Positions 1-6,011 of a stretch of 8,297 nucleotides of DNA are shown here, in pieces. Within the stretch, counting starts at the first letter, position 1, and each line of letters begins with the position of its first letter. A program made the position numbers and the translations under genes. The notes under the pieces were generated by a model. The model did no database searches. It was not told the DNA's origin and saw only the letters and a list, made by a program, of their open reading frames with translations. This DNA is from Rickettsiales bacterium. GTDB taxonomy: Bacteria; Pseudomonadota; Alphaproteobacteria; Rickettsiales; UBA1997. The stretch covers positions 1 to 8,297 of the forward strand of contig CANMEW010000060.1 of the NCBI GenBank assembly GCA_947496905.1. The letters run 5' to 3'.

Positions 1-77
1 AAGCTACGGAATTTTTTGATCCAAATTTTATTCCATCTGTTGGAGATTTTTTTACCGAAATTCTATCGGTTTGGTAA
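1..77 (+). CDS. possible 3' end of an unidentified gene (partial)
   Basis: An open frame enters from the left edge (first full codon at position 3) and ends at a TAA at 75-77. It encodes about 24 residues ending in GDFFTEILSVW. The composition (Asp-Pro-Asn, Phe/Ile-rich, acidic) looks like a real protein C-terminus. The +1 frame is also open across this stretch and the piece is too short to identify, so this is only a suggestion. It would be convergent with the exonuclease gene on the other strand, leaving about 38 bp between the two stops. No terminator hairpin with a T-run was seen in that gap. Confidence 0.35.
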   Translation, partial: ATEFFDPNFIPSVGDFFTEILSVW

Positions 78-115
78 ATGTTGAGGGTGGAGATGGGTTC
101 TTCAGCGGCGACTAA

Positions 116-727
116 TTAATGTGAAAAAAGATCGAGGCCGGCAAAGCCTTGTAAATCAAGGCTAGCGCGGGTTGGTAAAAATCTTAAGCATTCTTGAAAA
201 ATTCCCGCCCTGCCTTCTCTTCGCAACATCTCATCAAGCCTTACCTTCAATTTATGTAGATGCAGAACATCTGAAGCTGCATATTCCAGCTGCTTTCCAG
301 TAATTTCTCCATTTCCCCAATCAGAAGATTGCTGCTTTTTAGACAGCTCAATTCCTAGAAGTTCGTCGCAAAGTGCTTTTAAGCCATGAGCATCGGTGTA
401 GGTGCGAGTAAGCTTGGAAGCGATTTTGGTGCAATAAATATTCCTTATTCCGATTTTTAAATAATGCTGCAGAGCTGCTAAATCAAAGCGCGCGAAGTGG
501 AAAATTTTTTCGATGCTTTCGTCGCAGAGAATTTTTTTGAGGTTCGGCGCATCGTATTTTTTTTGCTCGAACTGTACCAGATGCGCATCACCATCGCCGG
601 CAGAAATTTGAATCAAGCACAACCGATCTCGAACAATATTTAGTCCCATTGTTTCGGTATCGATGGCGATTGAATCGGAAAATTTTATTTCTTCCGGAAG
701 GTCGTTTTTGTGCAGGTAAATGGTCAT
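116..727 (-). CDS. nrnC: NrnC-type DEDDy 3'-5' exoribonuclease (RNase D-like, exonuclease domain only)
   Basis: A 203-aa cytoplasmic DEDDy exonuclease. The catalytic residues are visible: D23 and E25 in DTET, D82 in FHFARFDLAAL, and Y149 plus D153 in YAASDVLHLH. The protein is only the exonuclease domain. It lacks the HRDC domains of classical RNase D (about 370 aa). Its length and the blocks CTKIASKLTRTYTD, QQSSDW and the C-terminal LPTRASLDL..DLFSH match what I recall of the alphaproteobacterial NrnC family. NrnC degrades RNA dinucleotides (nanoRNA, including pGpG) and stands in for Orn in this class. Automatic pipelines often label such genes 'ribonuclease D'. The ATG at 725-727 is used; no clear ribosome binding site precedes it. 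The gene is divergent from the glutamine-synthetase-like gene, with about 29 bp or less between the start codons. Confidence 0.92.
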   Translation of the reverse strand: MTIYLHKNDLPEEIKFSDSIAIDTETMGLNIVRDRLCLIQISAGDGDAHLVQFEQKKYDAPNLKKILCDESIEKIFHFARFDLAALQHYLKIGIRNIYCTKIASKLTRTYTDAHGLKALCDELLGIELSKKQQSSDWGNGEITGKQLEYAASDVLHLHKLKVRLDEMLRREGRAGIFQECLRFLPTRASLDLQGFAGLDLFSH

Positions 728-756
728 TTAATTTATTGAAAATGGTTAGAGAGAAA

Positions 757-1692
757 ATGGAAAAAAACCTAGAGAAGATTCGCAGAAACAAAAAAATAAT
801 TCTGAAAAAAACTCAGGAATTTTTTTTAAATTCTAAATTTCTGACGCCAAAAATTGGCTGCGAGTTAGAATTTTTTTTACTTGATGAAACTTCCCGTAAG
901 CCAGCCAATCAAGGGTTGGTAGGTGATTTTATTTTTGATTTATGTGGTGAGTTAAAAAAAAAATTTCCGCTTTTTTACCAAGTTGAAAAGGAGCAAGGCG
1001 CTTCTCAAATTGAACTTAAAACCATCTTCACGTCAGATTTATCAAGGCTCTGCGAGGAAATAGATGGTTGCAAAAAATTCATCAAAAACCTTGCTGCAGA
1101 AAAAAAATTAATTGCCTCATTTGCAGCGCAACCTTTCGCCAATGACTGCGGCAGCGCGCTCCAATTCAACATCTCCCTTCACGACGAAGGTGGAAAAAAT
1201 ATTTTTGAATCTGACAAAAATATTTTACACAAAACAGCCTCAACTCTACTCCATCACACTAACTCAATGATGATTTTTCTGTCGCCAAAAACAGAGGATT
1301 ACGAGCGATTTTCTTTTGCACTTAACCGCAATTTATTTCAGCAAGGCAAGTTCACCGCCCCAGTAAATTTAAGCTTCGGCGCTGACAACAGAACCTGTGC
1401 AATTCGTATTCCTTCAACAAAAGAAACAACGTCAGAAATAGTCTGCGGCAAAAGATTGGAATACCGCGTAGCTGCTGCTGATGCCGATCCAACGCTTTGC
1501 ATCTCAGCAATTTTACTTTCGATTTCTGACGGATTGTTGAGTGAAAAAAACTCCTTTGCACAAATTTTTGGCAATGCTTTTGACGAGCAATATCAGCTGC
1601 AAAAAATCTGTGAAAGCGTTGAAGATGCGGTGGAGGAGTTTCTGAAAGAGGGGAATTTTATTAGAAAAAATTTCGAAGAATTCTTGAGGTAA
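757..1692 (+). CDS. short glutamine synthetase-superfamily protein (divergent gamma-glutamyl ligase-like or pseudoenzyme)
   Basis: A 311-aa protein from the ATG at 757, which has AGAGAG at 748-753 just upstream. The ATG at 742 would give 316 aa. The frame is open back to 649, but that overlaps nrnC and is unlikely to be translated. It resembles the catalytic domain of glutamine synthetase: GCELEFF (34-40, metal-site E36/E38), EQGASQIE (79-86), GSALQFNISL (132-141), APVNLSFGADNR..IRIP (201-219) and RLEYR (233-237). Canonical enzymes are about 450 aa; the N-terminal beta-grasp domain with the Asp of the ammonium site is missing. The HxH pair of the GSGMHxH motif is Q136/N138, and the flap Glu expected just before APV is T200. 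ATP/phosphate arginines R212 and R217 are kept. The superfamily is clear, but ordinary glutamine synthesis is doubtful. A gamma-glutamyl ligase with a non-ammonia amine substrate, or a catalytically dead protein, are alternatives. It ends 2 bp from the stop of the convergent fur gene. Confidence 0.8.
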   Translation: MEKNLEKIRRNKKIILKKTQEFFLNSKFLTPKIGCELEFFLLDETSRKPANQGLVGDFIFDLCGELKKKFPLFYQVEKEQGASQIELKTIFTSDLSRLCEEIDGCKKFIKNLAAEKKLIASFAAQPFANDCGSALQFNISLHDEGGKNIFESDKNILHKTASTLLHHTNSMMIFLSPKTEDYERFSFALNRNLFQQGKFTAPVNLSFGADNRTCAIRIPSTKETTSEIVCGKRLEYRVAAADADPTLCISAILLSISDGLLSEKNSFAQIFGNAFDEQYQLQKICESVEDAVEEFLKEGNFIRKNFEEFLR

Positions 1693-1694
1693 AG

Positions 1695-2111
1695 TTATTT
1701 TTTTAGCGGTCGGCAGTAAAGCTCAAGCCTGTGACCAACCAGTTCAAAACCTTTGTCGCGAGCAATTTTGGTTTTTAATTTTTCCAATTCGGCACTAAAA
1801 AATTCGTGAATTTCGTCGGTGGTGATGTCAATCAGATGGTCGTGGTGATCCTCTTCCTCAAGCTTCTCATAGCGTGCTCTGCCCTTGCTACCAAAATCAT
1901 GCTTAGAAATAACTCCTAACTCTTCGAACAGATTCACTGCGCGGTAAACGGTGGCGATGCCAATCTTTGGATTAATTTTTGCAGCTCGATTAAAAACCTC
2001 TTCGACATCAGGATGGTCAACGCTTTCAGAAATTACGCGCGCAATTACGCGACGATTTTCTGTTAGTTTTATCCGGCGCTCAAGGCAGAGTTTTTCAATT
2101 TGAGAAGGCAT
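1695..2111 (-). CDS. fur: Fur-family metal-responsive transcriptional regulator (Fur/Mur type)
   Basis: 138 aa from the ATG at 2109-2111, the usual Fur length. The frame stays open upstream (ATG at 2189, TTG at 2198), which would add a poorly conserved Lys/Ser-rich 29 residues, so the internal ATG is preferred. The N-terminal winged helix includes HPDVEEVFNRA and the recognition region IGIATVYRAVNLFEELG (about 50-67). Metal-binding residues are present: H33, H89, H90, D91, H92, H102 and H127 (EEDHHDHLIDI and GHRLELYC). The CxxC structural-zinc pair of E. coli Fur is absent; LIDITTDE stands in its place, as is common in alphaproteobacterial Fur/Mur. It probably binds DNA as a dimer and represses iron- or manganese-responsive genes. 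Fur versus Mur cannot be settled from sequence alone, and Irr seems less likely. It is divergent from guaB and convergent with the glutamine-synthetase-like gene. Confidence 0.9.
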   Translation of the reverse strand: MPSQIEKLCLERRIKLTENRRVIARVISESVDHPDVEEVFNRAAKINPKIGIATVYRAVNLFEELGVISKHDFGSKGRARYEKLEEEDHHDHLIDITTDEIHEFFSAELEKLKTKIARDKGFELVGHRLELYCRPLKK

Positions 2112-2125
2112 TTGTTGATCTAAAA

Positions 2126-2154
2126 ATTTTACAGACTTGGTGATTGTTTTTGAA
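2126..2154 (-). promoter_or_regulatory. candidate sigma-70 promoter of fur
   Basis: Read on the minus strand, TTCAAA (2149-2154) and TAAAAT (2126-2131) are separated by 17 bp, a good match to -35 and -10 elements. The -10 lies about 14 bp before the preferred fur ATG, giving a very short leader and supporting that start. AT-rich DNA yields such matches by chance, so this is tentative. Confidence 0.35.
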
Positions 2155-2177
2155 TTTTTGGAGCCAGAGAATATTTT
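2150..2177 (+). promoter_or_regulatory. candidate promoter of guaB
   Basis: TTGAAT (2150-2155) and TATTTT (2172-2177) are separated by 16 bp and lie about 42 bp upstream of the guaB ATG. The match is moderate (4 of 6 in each element). The -35 element overlaps the -35 proposed for the divergent fur promoter. No convincing Fur box was recognised in the region. Confidence 0.28.
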
Positions 2178-2219
2178 GCCAGCTCTCATTCTATCCAAGC
2201 GTTAAAGGAATCCCCGCAC

Positions 2220-3713
2220 ATGACACAAAATCGCAAAATCATCGAGACCATTTCCCCTTCCCTTACTTTTGATGACGTCTTACTGAAGCCAGCCTTCTCA
2301 GAAATTCTTCCGGCAGATGCAGTCACCAAAACCAAAATTACCAAAAGTATTTCGCTAGAAATTCCAATCATTTCTTCAGCGATGGATACCGTTACTGAAA
2401 GCCGCTTAGCAATTGCAATGGCGCAGTGCGGAGGGTTAGGATGCATCCACAAGAATCTTTCGATCAAAGATCAATCCGACGAAGTTAGGAGGGTTAAAAA
2501 ATTTGAATCAGGAATCGTAATTAATCCCGTCACAATCACGCCAGACGAAACTCTCAGCGACGCTCTCCACCTAATGAAAGAATACGGAATTTCTGGAATT
2601 CCTGTGGTCAAACTGGGCACTAAAAAATTGGTGGGAATTTTAACTAATCGCGATGTGCGTTTCGCCACCGACAAAAAACAGCTAATCAAAGAGTTGATGA
2701 CCAAAGACGGCCTCATTACCGCCAAGCAAAATATTGGCAAAACTGACGCAAAATTGCTGCTCCACAAAAATAAAATTGAGCGCATCATCATTACCGATTC
2801 AGACGGCAACTGCGTTGGTCTAATCACCGGCAAAGACATCGAAAAAAATAAGCAATTTCCGCACGCTTCCAAAGACAAAGAGGGAAGGCTGTTGGTCGCA
2901 GCCGCAACTGGAGTTGGTAAAGACGGCATCAAGCGCGCCGAAAGTTTAATTGAGGCTGGGGTTGACATTGTTGTCATCGACACGGCACACGGGCATTCAT
3001 CTGGCGTGATTGAAACCGTGCGCGAGCTAAAAAGACTTTACCCGAAACAAGATTTCATTGCCGGAAATATTGCGACCTCTGATGCGGCAAAAGCCTTGAT
3101 TGACGCCGGTGCTGACGCTGTAAAAGTTGGCATCGGACCGGGATCAATCTGCACTACGCGAGTTGTTGCTGGTGTTGGCGTGCCACAATTGTCGGCACTT
3201 TTGGATGTGGTTGAATTTTGTGAAAAAGTAAAAATTCCCGTTATTTCCGACGGTGGCATCAGATTTTCTGGCGACCTCGCCAAAGCAATCGCAGCAGGCG
3301 CATCTTGCGTAATGCTTGGCGGATTACTCGCTGGCGCAGAAGAAACGCCGGGTGAAATTGTGCTGTTCAAAGGTCGTTCTTACAAAATTTACCGCGGCAT
3401 GGGGTCGTTAGGCGCAATGGCTCGTGGCTCTGCAGATCGCTATTTCCAGCAAGATGTCACCGACAAATTAAAATTAGTTCCAGAAGGTGTTGAGGGTCGC
3501 GTAGCCTACAAAGGACCAGTTTCAGACGTAATCCATCAATTGGTTGGCGGTTTGAAATCGGCAATGGGCTACACCGGAAATGGCACGATTGAAGAGATGC
3601 GCAAAAATTGTAGCTTCGTAAAAATTACCAATTCCGGATTGCGTGAAAGCCACCCACATTCAATCACCATCACCTCCGAATCACCAAACTACACCACCGA
3701 AGGACATAGCTGA
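2220..3713 (+). CDS. guaB: inosine-5'-monophosphate dehydrogenase
   Basis: A 497-aa enzyme that oxidises IMP to XMP with NAD+, the committed step of GMP synthesis, in the cytoplasm. The N-terminus SLTFDDVLLKPAFSEILP is typical. Two CBS domains lie at about 95-210, interrupting the TIM barrel. The catalytic loop GIGPGSICTTR carries Cys311. SDGGIRFSGDLAKAIAAGA (343-361) is the phosphate-binding region, YRGMGSLGAM follows, and the flap has the R407-Y408 pair in ADRYFQ. The end, ESHPHSITITSESPNY, is as in other bacterial IMPDHs. The length is close to E. coli GuaB (488 aa), and all key residues are present. The ATG at 2220 is preceded by AAGGA (2205-2209). It is the first gene of the + strand run and may be co-transcribed with rlpA, 32 bp downstream. 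Confidence 0.98.
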   Translation: MTQNRKIIETISPSLTFDDVLLKPAFSEILPADAVTKTKITKSISLEIPIISSAMDTVTESRLAIAMAQCGGLGCIHKNLSIKDQSDEVRRVKKFESGIVINPVTITPDETLSDALHLMKEYGISGIPVVKLGTKKLVGILTNRDVRFATDKKQLIKELMTKDGLITAKQNIGKTDAKLLLHKNKIERIIITDSDGNCVGLITGKDIEKNKQFPHASKDKEGRLLVAAATGVGKDGIKRAESLIEAGVDIVVIDTAHGHSSGVIETVRELKRLYPKQDFIAGNIATSDAAKALIDAGADAVKVGIGPGSICTTRVVAGVGVPQLSALLDVVEFCEKVKIPVISDGGIRFSGDLAKAIAAGASCVMLGGLLAGAEETPGEIVLFKGRSYKIYRGMGSLGAMARGSADRYFQQDVTDKLKLVPEGVEGRVAYKGPVSDVIHQLVGGLKSAMGYTGNGTIEEMRKNCSFVKITNSGLRESHPHSITITSESPNYTTEGHS

Positions 3714-3733
3714 TTGTGTCCACCTGAAAAAAT

Positions 3734-3740
3734 GGAGAAG
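3734..3740 (+). promoter_or_regulatory. ribosome binding site fixing the TTG start of rlpA
   Basis: GGAGAAG lies five bases upstream of TTG at 3746-3748. The nearby ATG at 3732 is in another frame. The motif's position and the signal peptide that begins right after the TTG both support this non-ATG start. Confidence 0.7.
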
Positions 3741-3745
3741 CTAAT

Positions 3746-4441
3746 TTGAAAAAAAATCTTTCGGTAATTCTGGTCACAATTTTTCTTTCTGCCTGCGTCA
3801 GCTCTGAAGAAAATTTTGATTCAGAAAGAAAATCTCATGACGCAACCGACAGAACTTTTAAAAAAATCGAAAGTAAATTTTCTCGCAGAACAAAACCTTC
3901 TGAATCAATGCAGGTTGGTATTCCCAAGGAATCTAAGGACTATACTCCTCTCGAATCTGAAGATGAGGCATTTAAAGATTCTGCCGCAATTGAAATGGAT
4001 GAAGAAATCAAGTCGGATGGAGATGGCAGTAAATACAGCGGGGTTTTTAAAGTTGGTAATCCCTACGAAGTTTTCGGCGTCTCTTACTTCCCGCAAAATT
4101 ACGAAGATTTCGAAGAAGTCGGTACCGCCTCTTGGTACGGCGATGCTTTTCACGGCAAGCCCACGGCCAATGGTGAAATTTACAACATGAATGAAATGAC
4201 TGCGGCTCATCCAACCTTGACGCTGCCCTCAATGGCTCGAGTGACTAATCTAAAAAATGGGAAAAGCGTCATTGTTAAAGTAAATGATCGCGGACCATTT
4301 GCAAAAAACAGGGTGATGGATGTCTCAGAAAAAGCCGCCATTGCTCTCGGGTTCAAAGAGCAGGGAACCACGCAGATCAAGCTTGAACTCTTGCGTAACG
4401 ACACTGATGAAATGTTAAAAAAACTAGGAATTAAAAATTAA
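3746..4441 (+). CDS. rlpA: RlpA-family septal lytic transglycosylase, lipoprotein
   Basis: A 231-aa predicted outer-membrane lipoprotein starting at a TTG with a strong ribosome binding site. The signal peptide MKKNLSVILVTIFLSAC ends in the lipobox LSAC with Cys17. Residues 18-100 are a charged, probably disordered linker rich in Ser, Glu and Lys. The double-psi beta-barrel domain spans about 125-215: VGTASWYGDAFHGKPTANGE (E144), MTAAHPTL (H155) and VNDRGPF (D181), which match the conserved acidic residues of RlpA transglycosylases acting on peptidoglycan lacking stem peptides. There is no C-terminal SPOR domain, so septal targeting would need another route. The preceding block VGNPYEVFGVSYFPQ is typical of alphaproteobacterial RlpA. 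The stop is 1 bp before the next start. Confidence 0.92.
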   Translation: MKKNLSVILVTIFLSACVSSEENFDSERKSHDATDRTFKKIESKFSRRTKPSESMQVGIPKESKDYTPLESEDEAFKDSAAIEMDEEIKSDGDGSKYSGVFKVGNPYEVFGVSYFPQNYEDFEEVGTASWYGDAFHGKPTANGEIYNMNEMTAAHPTLTLPSMARVTNLKNGKSVIVKVNDRGPFAKNRVMDVSEKAAIALGFKEQGTTQIKLELLRNDTDEMLKKLGIKN

Positions 4442-4442
4442 A

Positions 4443-5054
4443 ATGAGCAAGCAAGAGGCGGCGCTAAAGGAACGCGTAATCATCGCAATCGGCAGGGCGG
4501 AATCCGAGATTGCATCATTAAGAAATAGCTTGGGAAGTCAGGGCGACAATGTGCTGATTGTTGCATTAGCAACCTACGATGTGCAAGCGTTGGAAAGCGC
4601 CTTGAGAGACAAAGTCTTGAATGGCGATACCAGATTCGACATTTGGGGACATGGCGCTGTTAGCAACGGAGAACATCAACTTGCATCTGGCGCTAACAAC
4701 CAGCTGATTCCAACCAAAAATTTATTCCTGAAATTACGAGAAATCGTTGGTGCCACAACTCCCCTCACTAACGTAAATCTGTGGGCCTGTCATGCTGGCG
4801 CTGCCGCAAATGATGTCACCGCGCTTGGAGCTGGCTCTATGCTAGTCTCTCACGCTGAAGAAAATTCCCTTACCTCAACCTCAATGAATCTTGATGGCAT
4901 TCTTGGCGCAAAAGCAAAAAACGGTCGCGGAAGTTTTGTCGAAAGTTTTTTGTCCTCGCCAGAAACCGTAACTTTTTCCTACGCAAAAACAGAAGAGGAG
5001 GCAGTTAAACACACTGCTCGTCGTGCCAATGCAGCAATGACTGTCGACACGTAA
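4443..5054 (+). CDS. putative caspase/CHAT-like (clan CD) protein, 203 aa
   Basis: Not recognised as a named family. The pattern fits a clan CD cysteine-peptidase fold of the CHAT/caspase type. A hydrophobic strand (VLIVAL, 37-42) is followed by FDIWGHG with His70, then a variable segment with ALASG-like and LFLKLREIV elements. Next comes NVNLWACHAG with Cys116, then ALGAGSMLVSHAEE, which parallels the 'AGA..VV' strand after the LSACETG motif in CHAT domains. His70-Gly71 and Cys116 would form the catalytic dyad. There is no signal peptide or membrane segment, and the N-terminus (about 1-35) is likely helical. ATG at 4443 follows the rlpA stop by 1 bp; AGGA at 4426-4429 is a somewhat distant ribosome binding site. 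The TAA at 5052-5054 is immediately followed, in the same frame, by the ankyrin ORF, so this may be the N-terminal half of a larger protein. Assignment rests on motif spacing only; a different alpha/beta fold is possible. Confidence 0.55.
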   Translation: MSKQEAALKERVIIAIGRAESEIASLRNSLGSQGDNVLIVALATYDVQALESALRDKVLNGDTRFDIWGHGAVSNGEHQLASGANNQLIPTKNLFLKLREIVGATTPLTNVNLWACHAGAAANDVTALGAGSMLVSHAEENSLTSTSMNLDGILGAKAKNGRGSFVESFLSSPETVTFSYAKTEEEAVKHTARRANAAMTVDT

Positions 5055-5060
5055 TTGTCG
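5045..5060 (+). other. small stem-loop with the internal stop codon in its loop
   Basis: CGACA (5045-5049) pairs perfectly with TGTCG (5056-5060), leaving a 6-base loop that holds the TAA at 5052-5054 and the first T of the following TTG. A competing outer pairing, TGTCG (5042-5046) with CGACA (5061-5065), also exists. There is no T-run after it, so it is not an intrinsic terminator. It could be chance. Confidence 0.3.
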
Positions 5061-6011
5061 CGACATCTAAACGCAGAATTTGACAGATTTTCTACATTTC
5101 TTGTGGGCGCAGGATTGTCAGCAGAAACCTTGTCTACATCAGATCTGTCTGGAGAAAAACTTAAAAAATACCAAGAAAAAGACATTCTTCTCTCCGCATT
5201 TCGTGGTGAAACTGAGCGGCTCGGAACCTACTTTTCAGCAACAGATTCATCAGGTCAGAAAAAATTTGATCTCAATGAAATAACAACTGACACAACGAAA
5301 GAAAGCCCACTATTCCTAGCTGCATCAATGGGTCATACCGAATCCGTTAAATTGTTAATGGACAATGGAGCTAATGTTAACCCAGTCGGAACAGACGGAA
5401 TCTCTCCGCTTTTTATGGCGGCAAAAGATGGGCACACAAATACTGTTGAGGCCTTGCTAGAAGGTGACGACATCGCAACTGTTGGCGAAATCGCAAATTA
5501 CCGCAGCGACAAATACAAGGGCGCACGATCTGCAATTGAAGTTGTGGCGGACAAGGGTGATTTCGAAACCTTCAAAGTCCTTTTAGGCAAGGGGGGAAAA
5601 ATCACTCTCGAAAGATTGATGAAAACCCCAGAAAACCTTCCGAAAGAAGAGGAAGAAAAATTCGCTGCGTCGAGAGTCCCGATGCTCAAGCACAGGCAAG
5701 AAGTTGCGGAGGTTAAAAAAGCTGCGGCCAGAGAAAATTTAATGGCATATTACAAAGGACATTCTGTAGCAGGGCAGTCTGTCAAAGATCAGGTAATAGC
5801 ATTCGCCGCACACTCGCAAGAAGTGAAGGATGTAATACTCACACTTGAGACTGCTACAAAATCACATGAAAAAACCGCCCAAACATCGCCTACAGCAGAA
5901 AATAAGTCGCATGTCGACAACACTGCCCAGACAACGCCATCAAACAGTCCTCGTCCAATCGGCGTTGAAGCGCTACAAAACACCTCACAAGACCCACAAC
6001 CCACTCGCTAA
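5055..6011 (+). CDS. ankyrin-repeat protein (start uncertain; possibly the C-terminal half of the upstream gene)
   Basis: The frame codes for 318 aa if read from TTG at 5055, directly after the preceding stop. No ribosome binding site is seen there or before the GTG/TTG codons at 5103-5130, and the first in-frame ATG comes about 90 codons in, inside the first repeat. Ankyrin repeats: a degenerate cap (about 43-65, ILLSAFRGETERL), a good repeat at 82-113 (ESPLFLAASMGHTESVKLLM..GANVN), a second at 114-146 (ISPLFMAAKDGHTNTVEALL) and a degenerate third at 157-188. A charged helical stretch (about 195-265) follows, then a Ser/Thr/Pro/Gln-rich, probably disordered tail (266-318). Ankyrin proteins bind other proteins, and in host-associated bacteria many are secreted effectors; the role here is unknown. 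The TAA stop overlaps the metZ ATG by 1 bp (TAATG). Confidence 0.75.
   Translation: MSRHLNAEFDRFSTFLVGAGLSAETLSTSDLSGEKLKKYQEKDILLSAFRGETERLGTYFSATDSSGQKKFDLNEITTDTTKESPLFLAASMGHTESVKLLMDNGANVNPVGTDGISPLFMAAKDGHTNTVEALLEGDDIATVGEIANYRSDKYKGARSAIEVVADKGDFETFKVLLGKGGKITLERLMKTPENLPKEEEEKFAASRVPMLKHRQEVAEVKKAAARENLMAYYKGHSVAGQSVKDQVIAFAAHSQEVKDVILTLETATKSHEKTAQTSPTAENKSHVDNTAQTTPSNSPRPIGVEALQNTSQDPQPTR

Larger units (their letters stand above)
4443..6011 (+). pseudogene. possible single two-domain gene (clan CD-like + ankyrin) split by an in-frame TAA
   Basis: The two ORFs are in the same frame, and 4443-6011 is exactly 523 codons including the final stop. The only interruption is TAA at 5052-5054. 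One base change (for example CAA to TAA) would account for it. The second part lacks its own ribosome binding site and any nearby ATG, which favours one ancestral gene. Against decay: both halves are otherwise uninterrupted and neighbours are intact, so the event would be recent, or the stop is read through or used for coupled reinitiation, or it is a sequencing error. Confidence 0.45.

Noticed and set aside
55..70. ACCGA/TCGGT hairpin near the left edge
   Set aside because: The T-run lies upstream of the hairpin on the + strand and becomes an A-run on the other strand, so it does not fit a terminator for either gene.
649..756. N-terminal extension of the GS-like frame back to ATG 649
   Set aside because: It lies antisense inside nrnC, its residues do not resemble the superfamily, and ATGs at 742/757 give a sensible start.
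1674..1706. Possible bidirectional terminator between the GS-like gene and fur (AAGAATTCTT palindrome followed by a T-run)
   Set aside because: The palindrome has no room for a loop, and the only other stem is 3 bp; the T-run alone is not enough.
2112..2198. Extended Fur start at TTG 2198 or ATG 2189
   Set aside because: The extra 26-29 residues are unlike Fur proteins, and the ATG at 2111 gives the canonical length with a plausible promoter just upstream.
2471..3370. Long antisense ORFs under guaB
   Set aside because: Mirror frames of a strongly conserved gene, with Ser/Pro-rich nonsense composition and no homology pattern.
3705..3726. Inverted repeat GGACA...TGTCC spanning the guaB stop
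   Set aside because: Only five Watson-Crick pairs plus wobbles, with no T-run after it, so not a convincing terminator; the next gene is 32 bp away and likely co-transcribed.
5080..5283. ORF of 67 codons beginning MTDFLHFLWAQ in another frame over the ankyrin gene's start
   Set aside because: Shadow frame; its composition is not protein-like and it overlaps the ankyrin frame, which continues through recognisable repeats.
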